Shown here: in pieces, positions 9,747 to 18,888 of the stretch
Position numbering within the stretch: position 1 is the stretch's first letter
Layout of the letters: the number at the start of each line of letters is the position of its first letter
Assembly (NCBI GenBank): GCA_965250215.1
Contig: CBDFNN010000004.1
Span: forward strand, 2,604,001-2,668,000
Origin: CBDFNN01 sp965250215
GTDB taxonomy: Bacteria > Bacteroidota > Rhodothermia > Rhodothermales > DATKEJ01
Direction: 5' to 3'
DNA length: 64,000 nucleotides
The notes under the pieces: model-generated
Told to the model about the DNA's origin: nothing
Databases searched by the model: none
What the model saw: only the letters and a program-made list of their open reading frames with translations
Program-made: the position numbers and the translations under genes

Positions 9747-10952
9747 ATGCAGCTCGTTTCGTCGAGTATTGATTACGATAAAATGCTCTCCGAAAGAGCA
9801 CTTTCCGTCCCTCCAAGTGGCATCAGACGCTTCTTCGAAATTGCCGCTACCATGGATAACGTCATTTCTCTTGGTATCGGTGAGCCAGATTTCGTTTCAC
9901 CTCGGCCTATTATTGATGCAGCGATCACTTCCTTGGAAAAAGGGAAGACAGGATATACAGCCAATCTTGGGACTATTGAACTTCGCGAGGCAATCGCGAA
10001 TCAACTGAAAAATCTCTATGGGGTCGAGTACGATCCAAAGGATGAGATCATCGTGACTGTCGGAGTTAGTGAAGCACTGCAATTAGCTCAGCTTGCGCTC
10101 CTAAATCCGGGAGATGAAATTCTCATACCCGAGCCCTGTTTTGTCTCGTATGGCCCAACAGCATATTTCGCCGGTGGAAAGGTCGTCTATGTGCCAACCT
10201 CGGCCGAGAATAATTTCCAGGTTACAGCCTCAGATATTGAAAGTCGAATTACGGATAAAACTAAAGTCCTATTTTTGGGCTACCCCAATAATCCGACAGG
10301 TGCAGTTCTGTCCAGAGAGAATGCACTTGAGATTGCTGATCTAGCGGAAAAGCATAATCTCATGGTTCTCAGCGATGAGATCTATGACAGATTGGTCTAT
10401 GGTTCCGCGCTTGAAAGTGGACATGTCTGCATGCCTTCGCTTGGTAATTTGAGAGAAAGAACTGTCCTTCTCGGAGGCTTCTCCAAAAACTATGCGATGA
10501 CCGGATGGCGAGTAGGGTTTGCATGTGCACCACGTGAGATTCTGCAAACGATGTACAAGCTTCATCAGTACATTGTGATGAGCGCGCCAACTATGTCTCA
10601 AGCCGGGGCTCTTGCGGCAATTCAAGACTGTGAACCCGATGTAGAGAGGATGCGTCAATCGTATGATGCGAGACGTCGAGTTATTGTCGACGGTCTACGT
10701 GCTGCGGGTCTTCCAACTTTCGAGCCTGAGGGCGCTTTCTATTGTTTCCCAGATATCAGGTCAACGGGGCTTAGCTCCGAGGACTTCGCCAACAGATTGA
10801 TTCAGGAAGAAAGAGTTGCCTGTGTACCTGGTGATGCATTCGGTCCAAGTGGAGTTGGTTTTCTTCGATGCTCTTATGCCACCAGCATGGAAAAAATAGA
10901 GGAGGCCGTAGTCAGAATAACGAATTTCGTTAACAGAATGAGAGACGAGTAA
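9747..10952 (+). CDS. Class I/II PLP-dependent aminotransferase
   Basis: 401-residue fold-type I aminotransferase of the AspC/PatA subgroup. Visible landmarks are ISLGIGEPDF near the N-terminus, TVGVSEALQLA, YPNNPTG (PLP-phosphate and ring contacts), SDEIYDRLVY, the Schiff-base lysine in GGFSKNYAMTGWRVGF and the carboxylate-binding arginine in FLRCSYA. The sequence does not fix the substrate; aspartate, alanine, aromatic or aminoadipate specificity are all possible. The divergent ALDH7 gene makes a role in lysine or another amino acid's catabolism attractive. ATG 9747 is used; ATG 9783 (MLSERALSVPPSG) is an equally plausible start. Confidence 0.92.
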   Translation: MQLVSSSIDYDKMLSERALSVPPSGIRRFFEIAATMDNVISLGIGEPDFVSPRPIIDAAITSLEKGKTGYTANLGTIELREAIANQLKNLYGVEYDPKDEIIVTVGVSEALQLAQLALLNPGDEILIPEPCFVSYGPTAYFAGGKVVYVPTSAENNFQVTASDIESRITDKTKVLFLGYPNNPTGAVLSRENALEIADLAEKHNLMVLSDEIYDRLVYGSALESGHVCMPSLGNLRERTVLLGGFSKNYAMTGWRVGFACAPREILQTMYKLHQYIVMSAPTMSQAGALAAIQDCEPDVERMRQSYDARRRVIVDGLRAAGLPTFEPEGAFYCFPDIRSTGLSSEDFANRLIQEERVACVPGDAFGPSGVGFLRCSYATSMEKIEEAVVRITNFVNRMRDE

Positions 10953-11038
10953 TTCTTAGGAGTGAAAGAGAATTCGAGGATTACTTCTTTAGAAGCTGAG
11001 AGCTCTCGAATCGAATACCAAAAATATTTACGCCTCTA

Positions 11039-11392
11039 ATGATTCTAATTTTAGCAATTGCCTTATCTATTCTCATACATCTCTTCGTGGGATGGGAATA
11101 CACCATTCTGGCTGGAGTATTTGCCGGATATTTCGGCAAGAAATTCGGTCCGATACAAGGCATGGCCGCTCTTGGAATTGCTTGGATGAGTTTGCTCTTC
11201 TGGAATTTTATAGTTGCTAAAGATCCGGCCTCAAAGTTAGTTGACTTCTTTAGTCATCTCCTTGGAGATCTGTCCCCAGGACTTGTACTCATCTTAATTA
11301 TCGGCATTGCATGCATTCTCGGATTGTTGGGGGGATTGATCGGTCAGCAGATTCGAATGCTATTCAATAAGCCCAAAGTTCAGCAAATTTAA
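11039..11392 (+). CDS. Small integral membrane protein
   Basis: 117 residues with about four hydrophobic segments: residues 1-25, 27-35 plus 45-60, and 80-103 are strongly apolar. The protein ends in a short basic tail (MRLMF-like IRMLFNKPK). I do not recognise a family. It sits 86 bp after the aminotransferase and 16 bp before prfB, so it is probably cotranscribed with prfB. Codon use and the clean gap support a real gene. Confidence 0.65.
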   Translation: MILILAIALSILIHLFVGWEYTILAGVFAGYFGKKFGPIQGMAALGIAWMSLLFWNFIVAKDPASKLVDFFSHLLGDLSPGLVLILIIGIACILGLLGGLIGQQIRMLFNKPKVQQI

Positions 11393-11408
11393 TATCTCAT
11401 AACCATTT

Positions 11409-12525
11409 ATGGAGCTCAGATTTACAAAAGACGATATAGCCTCACTAGTAGAACGACTAGAGAAATTACGGGAGTATCTTTGACTTGGCTGGGCGGGAAG
11501 AAAAAGTAAAGGAGTTTGAAAAACTCCGTCTTGATCCCAACTATTGGAATGATCCAGATGCGGCTCAGCAAACTGAGAAGTCTCTGTCGATAGAAAAGAC
11601 CTGGCTAAACTCATGGTCTGATTTAAGGACGATTGTAGATGATGTAGAAGCCCTGACCGAGATGTCCAGCGAGGATCCTGATGCTGGCCTCGAAGGAGAG
11701 ATCAACATTGAGGTAGACAAGTTGGTTAAAGGACTCGACGAACTCGAGCTCAAGAACATGCTTCAGGATGTCGACGACAATCGGAACGCTATTGTCACGA
11801 TAAACCCCGGGGCAGGGGGTACCGAGAGCCAAGACTGGGCCGAGATGCTACTCCGGATGTACAGGAGATATGGCGACAAAAAAGGATATGATGTCAAGGT
11901 CCTTGAGCTTCAGCCTGGAGAGGGAGCAGGAATAAAGAGTGCAACTCTTAGAATTGAAGGCGACTTCGCCTTCGGCTATTTGAGGGCGGAATCTGGTGTT
12001 CATCGCTTGGTTCGAATTTCTCCATTTGATTCCAGTGGAAGAAGGCACACGTCATTTGCCTCGGTATTTGTCTATCCCGAAATTGACAACACTATCGAAA
12101 TCGATATCAACATGGATCAGGTTGAACTTCAGCGTTTCCACTCCGGAGGAAAGGGTGGGCAAAACGTCAACAAGGTTGAAACAGGAGTGCGATTGATATG
12201 GAAAGGCGAGCTTAGTAATGGTGAGAAATCCAAGGTCGTCGCTGAATGTACCGAAGAGCGATCGCAACTGCAGAATCGTGAAAAGGCTCTGGTTTTGTTG
12301 AAAAGCAAAATCTACCAACTGGAGCGAGAAATTCAGGAGGCCGCTAAGAACGAGCTCAACAAGACAAAGAAAAAGATCGAGTGGGGAAGTCAAATTCGGT
12401 CCTACGTTTTCCAGCCCTACACCATGGTCAATGATCACAGGACTGAAATGAAGGAAACGGATGTGCACTCTGTCATGGATGGAGACCTTGGAGAATTTAT
12501 CAAAGCCTATTTGATGACCAACTAG
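11409..12525 (+). CDS. prfB: Peptide chain release factor 2, expressed by programmed +1 frameshift
   Basis: RF2 releases finished proteins at UGA and UAA. The gene is in two frames: ATG 11409 opens 24 codons (MELRFTKDDIASLV...REYL) ending at TGA 11481-11483. A +1 shift on CTT-T then continues as DLAGREEKVKEFEKL to the stop at 12525, giving about 371 residues, the usual RF2 size. The SPF anticodon-like tripeptide (VRISPFDSSGRRHTSF) identifies RF2 rather than RF1. The peptidyl-transferase motif GGQ occurs in HSGGKGGQNVNKVETGV. Automatic calling would start the gene at TTG 11485 and lose the N-terminus. The membrane protein gene lies 16 bp upstream. Confidence 0.97.
11470..11484 (+). promoter_or_regulatory. 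prfB: RF2 autoregulatory +1 frameshift site
   Basis: An SD-like GGGAG (11470-11474), a 3-nt spacer TAT, the slippery codon CTT, stop TGA and following C (11478-11484) reproduce the classic prfB arrangement with identical spacing. In the known mechanism, low RF2 lets the ribosome slip forward and make full RF2. The site implies that 30S subunits here have a usable anti-Shine-Dalgarno sequence. Confidence 0.95.
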
Positions 12526-12652
12526 CCACGAAGCCCAAAGAAACAGAAAGCCAACATGGACGAAGGAGTTGGCGTTCGAAAACTTCAGAGGAGCTTGAGC
12601 TTCAGATAGCCAAGAAAAGCCAGACAATTCAGACAAAATAGACTCGCCAGAA

Positions 12653-14242
12653 ATGCCGAATATGCAGTATGATTTTCTTGTAATTGGAAGTGGAGCGGCT
12701 GGACTCTCCTATGCTCTTAAAGTGGCAGAGCACGGCAGCGTTGCGATCGTCACTAAGAAGGAATCAGCCGAATCTAATACAAACTATGCCCAAGGCGGTA
12801 TTGCGGTAGTCATACATCCCGAGGATAGTTTCGAGGAGCATATTCAGGACACTTTGGTAGCGGGTGTCGGATTGTGCAATGAAGATGCAGTTCGTGTAGT
12901 CATTACGGAAGGTCCAGATCGACTTCGAGAACTCATTCAACTTGGAGCACAGTTTACTCGCGAAAAAGAAGAGTTTCACCTTGGGCGAGAAGGAGGCCAC
13001 AGTCGAAATCGCATCGTCCATGCAACCGATGCGACCGGAAGGGAAGTCGAACGTGCTCTCTTGTCAAAGACGCGGTCCCATCCCAATATTGATATTTTCG
13101 AATACCATTTTGCTTTGGAGTTAATTACAGAGCACCATCTTGGGCAAATGGTGACACGTCTACGAGACGATACGCACTGCTTTGGTGCATACGTACTTGC
13201 TGACAAGACCGGCGAGGTTTTTCCGATCCTTGCCAAGGTCACGCTCCTTGCGGCTGGCGGAGCTGGTCAAGTCTACTCTCACACAACAAATCCGACAGTT
13301 GCCACAGGCGACGGGATTGCCATGGCTTACAGAGCAAAGGCGCTCGTCGCAAATATGGAGTTTATTCAATTCCACCCGACCTCACTTTTCCATCCGGAAG
13401 CGAGTTCGTTCTTAATCAGCGAAGCCGTGAGAGGAGAGGGGGCCATACTTCGAAATCAAGCGGGACACCGATTCATGCCGGATTATGATGATAGAAAAGA
13501 ACTTGCACCAAGGGATGTCGTCGCGCGCGCTATCGACGACCAGCTCAAGCAATCTGGAGATGAATTCGTCTGGCTCGATATTTCGCATGAAAGCGAGGAG
13601 GAGATATTAAAGCATTTCCCAACGATCGCAGCGAGATGCAAAGAATTTGGAATCGACATGACAAAGGAGCCTATACCAGTCGTTCCTGCTGCACATTATA
13701 TCTGTGGCGGGGTGGTCACGGATTTGCACGCGCAGACATCCATTGACGGACTTCTCGCCTGCGGTGAGGTAACCTGCACAGGGCTACACGGTGCTAACCG
13801 GCTTGCGAGTAATTCGCTATTAGAAGCTCTTGTCTTTTCCGAACGAGCCTATCAGTCGGCCATAAAATACCATGCAGCTGATCCAGAGATTCCAAAAATC
13901 CCGAACTGGGATGATAGCGGCACAGAGCATCCCCAAGAATGGATTTTAGTTTCTTCCAACAGAAAGGAGGTACAATCCCTGATGTCCAACTATGTTGGTA
14001 TCGTCAGATCAAAACTTCGACTTGATAGAGCGGAGAGACGTCTGAAAATGCTCTTCGAGGAAACGGAAGACTTTTTCCAAAAATCGAAGGTTTCAGTTCC
14101 TCTTTGTGAGTTGCGAAATTTAGTGGCCGTCGCCTATCTAATAATCCGTTGTGCGAAGATGCGACATGAGTCTAGGGGATTACACTATATGACCGATTTT
14201 CCAGAGACGAAGAATGAAGAAAGGCGGGACTCCTTGGTTTAG
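12653..14242 (+). CDS. nadB: L-aspartate oxidase
   Basis: FAD flavoprotein that oxidises L-aspartate to iminoaspartate, the first step of de novo NAD synthesis (NadA would use the product). It has the dinucleotide-binding VIGSGAAGLSYAL, TNYAQGGIA, the substrate-loop EGGHSRNRIVHATDATG, EFIQFHPTSLF, and AAHYICGGVVTD with GEVTCTGLHGANRLASNSLLEA-type C-terminal FAD contacts. At 529 residues it is normal. Alternative start ATG 12662 is possible. The 127-bp gap from prfB holds a 6-bp inverted repeat (12550-12555/12568-12573) of unknown meaning. No nadA or nadC is nearby. A decayed second copy of part of this gene type lies at 18889. Confidence 0.96.
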   Translation: MPNMQYDFLVIGSGAAGLSYALKVAEHGSVAIVTKKESAESNTNYAQGGIAVVIHPEDSFEEHIQDTLVAGVGLCNEDAVRVVITEGPDRLRELIQLGAQFTREKEEFHLGREGGHSRNRIVHATDATGREVERALLSKTRSHPNIDIFEYHFALELITEHHLGQMVTRLRDDTHCFGAYVLADKTGEVFPILAKVTLLAAGGAGQVYSHTTNPTVATGDGIAMAYRAKALVANMEFIQFHPTSLFHPEASSFLISEAVRGEGAILRNQAGHRFMPDYDDRKELAPRDVVARAIDDQLKQSGDEFVWLDISHESEEEILKHFPTIAARCKEFGIDMTKEPIPVVPAAHYICGGVVTDLHAQTSIDGLLACGEVTCTGLHGANRLASNSLLEALVFSERAYQSAIKYHAADPEIPKIPNWDDSGTEHPQEWILVSSNRKEVQSLMSNYVGIVRSKLRLDRAERRLKMLFEETEDFFQKSKVSVPLCELRNLVAVAYLIIRCAKMRHESRGLHYMTDFPETKNEERRDSLV

Positions 14243-14267
14243 ATTCCTTCCTTAATCCATTGTCCTA

Positions 14268-15662
14268 CTAGTCTCTATTAAGCATCGCCGCAACAAAGCT
14301 GACCAGAGTTAAAATGATTAACAACATCAAGTCAAGCCTGATACCAGCTATGTTTCCCGGCATGAGGCCCAATTGAGAACTAACCAATAGGGCAATGGCG
14401 ATTCCGGTCAAAATCGGAATCCATTTTAAGTCACTGGCCTTTTTTGAAAAAATACCAGTGAAAATCATCGGAGCTAGCAAGGATGTTCCGGTGAAACTTG
14501 CTCTTGCCAAGAGAACCAATTGATCACTACTAAGAAGGGCAAAGGTCAAGGCCAAAACCGCAAATATCCCAACGGCCAGACGAGCTCGCTTTATCATTTG
14601 CCTGTCATCCCCCTTAAGTAATGATCTGGTTTCACCACCGAGTGCAAATATTTGCGAGTCAGCGGTGGAGATCGCAGCCGCAATTAATCCTATGATCACG
14701 AATGCTCCCAAGAAAGGAGCTTGGTCAGTGATTAGAGTGTTCCCTAAGAATTCTGCAGTAGAGGCGTCGGCATATTTAATAGCCCCATACATCCCAATGA
14801 ATACGGTTGGGAGGATAACCAAGATTGCAAAGCTACCCAGTCCTATCGCAGTGCGAAAGAGAGCCTTGGTATCCTTCATGATCATAAGCCGCGTCGATAC
14901 TTGTGGCTGGGTGAAAGGGATCATCACAATGGCAATCATCGATCCAAATAGAAATTGAAAATCAAATAGTCCTGTGGGACCCGGAGTAGATAATAGAGCC
15001 TCATTTTGTGATTGTATGCTTGCAAACATCTCACTCAAGCCACCCATGCGATTAAGACAAATGATCCCAATGGTCCAGATGACAGTTAGAAGCAATATTC
15101 CCTGGAGAACATCACTGTATATGATTGCTTTCAGTCCTCCAATTTCGCTATAAATCAGAATGATAATTACCATAGAAACAGCATAGATCGATAACGAAGC
15201 CCCATCTGGAAAAGCTTCAACAAGAAAAATCGCTACTCCTCTGATTTGAATGGCGACATAAGGAATTAAGAAGAGGAAGGCTCCTCCAAAAGCCACGTAT
15301 CCAGCAAGCTTGTTTTTATAGCAATGTTGCATAAATCCGGCCATGCCGTAATACTCAATTCCCTCTGTCTTCTTACGTAGATAATAGCCGACCCAAAGAA
15401 TGCCGAAGACCATTACTAAATCTGACACGGCAATGAATATCCATGCACCCACTCCATGCGTCCGAAAAAAATCAGGCATGCCGAGCAAAGTGAATGTGCT
15501 AAACAAGGTTGCGGCAAAGGTGAAGAGCCCTAGAAAAGCCCCGATGTTGCTACCGGCCATAAAATAGTTCTTACTGTCCTTTTCTTTCTTTCGAGTAAGT
15601 AGTGTAAAGGAAACCAACAGCGCCAAATAGACGATTCCAGCTACAATGAGTGTTTTAAACAT
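14268..15662 (-). CDS. Sodium:solute symporter (SSS family)
   Basis: 464-residue polytopic inner-membrane carrier of the SSS/SLC5 fold, with about 12-13 hydrophobic segments. Motifs include the N-terminal RKKEKDSKNYFMAG (family signature DYFLAG-like), LIYSEIGGLKAIIYSDVLQG in the middle, and GLIAAAISTADSQIFALGGE, which carries the small/serine residues of the Na2 site. The substrate cannot be read from sequence. It is the last gene of the minus-strand operon starting at 18770, and the neighbouring oxidoreductases and isomerase suggest uptake of a sugar or sugar-acid-like compound (inference). A small membrane protein ends 11 bp upstream and is probably its accessory subunit. Confidence 0.92.
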   Translation of the reverse strand: MFKTLIVAGIVYLALLVSFTLLTRKKEKDSKNYFMAGSNIGAFLGLFTFAATLFSTFTLLGMPDFFRTHGVGAWIFIAVSDLVMVFGILWVGYYLRKKTEGIEYYGMAGFMQHCYKNKLAGYVAFGGAFLFLIPYVAIQIRGVAIFLVEAFPDGASLSIYAVSMVIIILIYSEIGGLKAIIYSDVLQGILLLTVIWTIGIICLNRMGGLSEMFASIQSQNEALLSTPGPTGLFDFQFLFGSMIAIVMIPFTQPQVSTRLMIMKDTKALFRTAIGLGSFAILVILPTVFIGMYGAIKYADASTAEFLGNTLITDQAPFLGAFVIIGLIAAAISTADSQIFALGGETRSLLKGDDRQMIKRARLAVGIFAVLALTFALLSSDQLVLLARASFTGTSLLAPMIFTGIFSKKASDLKWIPILTGIAIALLVSSQLGLMPGNIAGIRLDLMLLIILTLVSFVAAMLNRD

Positions 15663-15673
15663 AGGGAGCTATT

Positions 15674-15892
15674 TTAGGAATTGGTTTTGTCCCTACCAGG
15701 ATGCACGAGAGAGCCGACGACGGTAAGCCCAAGCAAAATAATAGTGACCAGCAATCCCACCCAAAGCGTATAGGGCATGCCCATAAAAAATGGACCTGCA
15801 ACGCTTTTAGGAGTCACAAAAGATGTGAAAGTCACCCCGGTGATAATCACCACCAACACGCAGCAGCTTCTCCAAACCAAATGTCGATTCAT
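15674..15892 (-). CDS. Small two-helix membrane protein, likely symporter partner (DUF3311/YhdT-like)
   Basis: 72 residues with two hydrophobic helices (about 8-27 and 38-61) and a basic C-terminal tail. The PFFMGMPYTLWVGLL segment resembles the conserved PxxxGxPxxxxW pattern of the small proteins (DUF3311, YhdT/DUF997) often encoded directly before SSS symporters. Its position 11 bp before the symporter gene supports the same partnership. Identification rests on size, topology and context. Confidence 0.68.
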   Translation of the reverse strand: MNRHLVWRSCCVLVVIITGVTFTSFVTPKSVAGPFFMGMPYTLWVGLLVTIILLGLTVVGSLVHPGRDKTNS

Positions 15893-16006
15893 TATTTAAT
15901 TTAGGTTGAGTTGATGCCATAGATATCTGGCAAAAAGTTCATTGGGCGTTCATTACTTCCAGCGTGCGAGCCAAGATTCAATTTATCGGAGCGTACAACA
16001 ATATAT

Positions 16007-16777
16007 CTATAGCCGATTGACGCTTAGACCCCCATCAACCATAAATACTTGCCCGGTAGAATAGGCGAAATCTCCTCTTAATAAGGACGCCACGGCCCTT
16101 CCGATATCGTCGGGCTGCCCCCACCGTTCCTGGATACTCAATCCCTCGGCAATCAATCTATCGTACTTGGCCTTGACCGCTTCAGTCATATCTGTCGCTA
16201 TGATTCCAGGCCGTACTTCATATACTTGAATATTTTCTCGACTTAGCCGAGTTGCAAATAATTGAGTTACCATGCTCATACCTGCCTTGGAAATACAATA
16301 TTCGCCGCGATTAATCGAGGCAATGCTGGCAGAAATGGAAGAGATGTTAATGATCGAAAATTGTCTTGAACTATTGTTTTGACTCTGGGGCAACATTATT
16401 TTCGCAGCAAGTTGACTGAGAAAAAATGCACCCTTAAGGTTTATGTCCATGACACGATCGAAACTCTCTTCGGTCGTTTCCAATAGATCGAGGCGTTCCT
16501 TTGGAGCGACCCCCGCATTATTGATCAGTGCATGAAGTTCACCAAAATGATCCATCGTTTCTTCCAACATCCTCGCTCGATCGGAAGCGTCACCAACATT
16601 GCCCTGAACGTATAGAATGTCGGCTTTTCCACGACCTAGATCATTGACTACCTCTGTTACTTGATCTGCCGATCTTATTCCGTTGATGGCTAGAGACCAG
16701 CCCTCTCTAATCAAGGATTTCGCAATACCTAGACCGATACCCCTGCTACCACCTGTAATGAATCCAACTTTCAACAT
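16007..16777 (-). CDS. Short-chain dehydrogenase/reductase (FabG-like, probable sugar or polyol oxidoreductase)
   Basis: 256-residue classical SDR. It has the NAD(P)-binding ITGGSRGIGLGIAKSL, NNAGVAPKERL, catalytic Ser in INISSISA, the YCISK Tyr-Lys pair, and VRPGIIATDM. Annotation pipelines often call these 3-ketoacyl-ACP reductase, but no fatty-acid gene is nearby. The gene lies 2 bp after a Gfo/Idh oxidoreductase and in an operon with a TIM-barrel isomerase, so oxidation of a sugar-derived hydroxyl is more likely. Confidence 0.9.
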   Translation of the reverse strand: MLKVGFITGGSRGIGLGIAKSLIREGWSLAINGIRSADQVTEVVNDLGRGKADILYVQGNVGDASDRARMLEETMDHFGELHALINNAGVAPKERLDLLETTEESFDRVMDINLKGAFFLSQLAAKIMLPQSQNNSSRQFSIINISSISASIASINRGEYCISKAGMSMVTQLFATRLSRENIQVYEVRPGIIATDMTEAVKAKYDRLIAEGLSIQERWGQPDDIGRAVASLLRGDFAYSTGQVFMVDGGLSVNRL

Positions 16778-16779
16778 AG

Positions 16780-17946
16780 CTATTTGAGATTGTCAAGATT
16801 AAGCCATCTTCGTTGATGCCAACTTTCGAGGCCGACTTCGGCTAATTGTACGCCCTTTGCACCTTCGAGTAGGTCCCATGGAAAAGGTTCATCGGTCACG
16901 ATGTGCCTAAGAAACAATTTCCATTGGGCCTTAAAAGCATTCTCGTATTCAGTATCCGCATCAAATGCTTTCCACTGGTCGAAAAACCTTATCGGTTGGT
17001 CAATGTCTGGATTCCAAACAGGTACGGGTGTTTCATTGTAAGTCTGCGTCAAACAGTCCCTCAGCCCAACTAAGGCTGATCCCTTGGTGCCATCAATTTG
17101 AATAGTGAGTAGATCATCTCTCCTTACCCTAGTGGCCCATGAAGAATTGAAATGAGCAATAATGTCACCCTCGAGCTCGAAAGTGGAATAGGCCGCGTCA
17201 TCGGCTGTGCATTTGTAAGGATTACCGTCCTCATCAAGTCTCTCGGGGATATGCGTTGCACCTATACAAGACACCGATTTCACTGCGCCAAAAATATCAT
17301 CGAGAACATACCTCCAGTGGCATAGCATATCCATGATGATGCCTCCACCGTTCTCTTTTCTGTAATTCCAAGAGGGTCGATTGATAGCGACAGTGTGGCC
17401 TTCAAAAACCCAGTATCCGAATTCTCCCCTGAGGGATAGTATTTTACCAAAAAAACCTTCGTTGATGAGTTTCTTGGCTTTCATCAATCCAGGTAGCCAT
17501 AATTTGTCTTGCACAACACCATGTTTTATGCCTTTGTCCCTCGCTTGGCCATACAAAGCCATGGCTTCTTCAAGTGTTAAACCGGTGGGTTTCTCACAAT
17601 AAATATGTTTGCCGGCATCAATCGCTTTTTTTACGCTTTCAAACCTACGCCCTGTTATTTGTGCGTCAAAATAGAGGGGATATCCAGGAAGAGCCAAGGC
17701 CTCATCCAATGAGGTCCGATATTCGGACACATTATACTCCTCACAAAGACCTTTGAGTTTTTGTTCATTGCGACCCACTAAAATCGGATCCGGCATGATA
17801 AATTCACTGGGTCCTATTTGGACGCCTCCCTCATCTCTGATGGCAACAATAGATCGTGCTAAGTGCTGACGAGTACCCATGCGACCCGTCACGCCATTCA
17901 TAATAATTCCAACACGATGCAAAACTGGGTTTTCAGAATTTGCCAT
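16780..17946 (-). CDS. Gfo/Idh/MocA-family oxidoreductase
   Basis: 388-residue NAD(P)-dependent sugar/inositol-type dehydrogenase. The Rossmann start is altered (GIIMNGVTGRMG, resembling the dihydrodipicolinate-reductase-like variant). The conserved YCEKPTGLTLEEAM contains the catalytic Lys of the EKP motif. GGGIIMDMLCHWRYVLDDIFG carries the H-x3-Y/D region of the C-terminal alpha/beta domain. It lies 5 bp after the TIM-barrel gene and 2 bp before the SDR. Such trios usually degrade modified sugars or inositols; the exact substrate is unknown. Confidence 0.9.
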   Translation of the reverse strand: MANSENPVLHRVGIIMNGVTGRMGTRQHLARSIVAIRDEGGVQIGPSEFIMPDPILVGRNEQKLKGLCEEYNVSEYRTSLDEALALPGYPLYFDAQITGRRFESVKKAIDAGKHIYCEKPTGLTLEEAMALYGQARDKGIKHGVVQDKLWLPGLMKAKKLINEGFFGKILSLRGEFGYWVFEGHTVAINRPSWNYRKENGGGIIMDMLCHWRYVLDDIFGAVKSVSCIGATHIPERLDEDGNPYKCTADDAAYSTFELEGDIIAHFNSSWATRVRRDDLLTIQIDGTKGSALVGLRDCLTQTYNETPVPVWNPDIDQPIRFFDQWKAFDADTEYENAFKAQWKLFLRHIVTDEPFPWDLLEGAKGVQLAEVGLESWHQRRWLNLDNLK

Positions 17947-17951
17947 TCTTA

Positions 17952-18770
17952 TTAGTCTTGTAGTTTGTTAAATGCCTCGATAATTAGATCTAGAAATACA
18001 TGCTGATCCATCGACCAATATTTAGTTGAAAATATTTCAACCTCATGAAAGCCAGTGAATCCAGCTGCATTCACCCAATTTGATATCTGCTTAATCGGGA
18101 TACATCCCTCGCCCATCAGCCCACGGTCTTTCAGCATATCAGTTGTAGGTAGCTTCCAATCACAGATGTGATAGGCCTGAAGATTGTTATTGGCACCACA
18201 GCGAGCAATTTCTTTTTCTAGCTTGGGATCCCACCAAAGATGATATACATCAACAGCAACGCCGACCGTCTTAGTGTCAAAATACTCCGCAAAGTCATTG
18301 GCCTGGCTCAAGGAATTTACTGCTGAGCGGAAATCAGCATACATTGGATGTAGAGGTTCAATGGACATTTGGATGCCCAAAGAATCCGCGTGCGGAATTA
18401 AGGATTCGATGCCGTCTCTTATGTATTGGCGGGATTTCTTTAATGACTCTGCGGGTTCAGAACCGCATACCAGTACCAGCATAGGCGCTCCGATTTCAGC
18501 AGCTTCATCGAGTAAGATCTTGTTGTGATCAATCGATTTTTGCCGATCACTCTTTGATTGATGCGCAAAAAATCCTCCGCGCACATAAGACACGACTTCC
18601 AATGGAGAATCCTGAAGCATGGCAGCGACAACTTGTGCGCCATTTTTCTCAACGACATTCTGCCAAATGCTAATGCCACCAATTCCTTTGACCGCGTAGG
18701 CATCCAACGCCTGGGACAAACTCCATGGTTTGTTAGTAATGCTGTGAATACAAAGTCTATCAAGGTTCAT
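17952..18770 (-). CDS. Sugar phosphate isomerase/epimerase (AP_endonuc_2 TIM barrel)
   Basis: 272-residue xylose-isomerase-like TIM barrel. Probable metal ligands are Glu in MSIEPLHP, Asp/His in VAVDVYHLWWD, His-Asp in AYHICDW and Glu in HEVEIFS, the usual four-position set. It is the first gene of the minus-strand operon (TIM barrel, Gfo/Idh, SDR, small membrane protein, SSS symporter). Together these look like uptake and oxidation/isomerisation of an unusual sugar. No operon-specific regulator is adjacent. The start ATG 18770 is clear. Confidence 0.9.
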   Translation of the reverse strand: MNLDRLCIHSITNKPWSLSQALDAYAVKGIGGISIWQNVVEKNGAQVVAAMLQDSPLEVVSYVRGGFFAHQSKSDRQKSIDHNKILLDEAAEIGAPMLVLVCGSEPAESLKKSRQYIRDGIESLIPHADSLGIQMSIEPLHPMYADFRSAVNSLSQANDFAEYFDTKTVGVAVDVYHLWWDPKLEKEIARCGANNNLQAYHICDWKLPTTDMLKDRGLMGEGCIPIKQISNWVNAAGFTGFHEVEIFSTKYWSMDQHVFLDLIIEAFNKLQD

Positions 18771-18888
18771 AGGTAGTGAGCTAAAAAGAGAAAGCTTTTC
18801 AGAGGGCTAGCGGGGACTCCTTTCTAATAGTTGAGAGCAGATTCTAGTCTGGAGTCTAAGGAATAGAATACTAATTAGGCTTCTTCCG

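Noticed and set aside
9616..9816. N-terminal 67 codons of the ALDH7 open frame
   Set aside because: No family similarity and overlap with the divergent aminotransferase; the ATG at 9615 gives the usual start.
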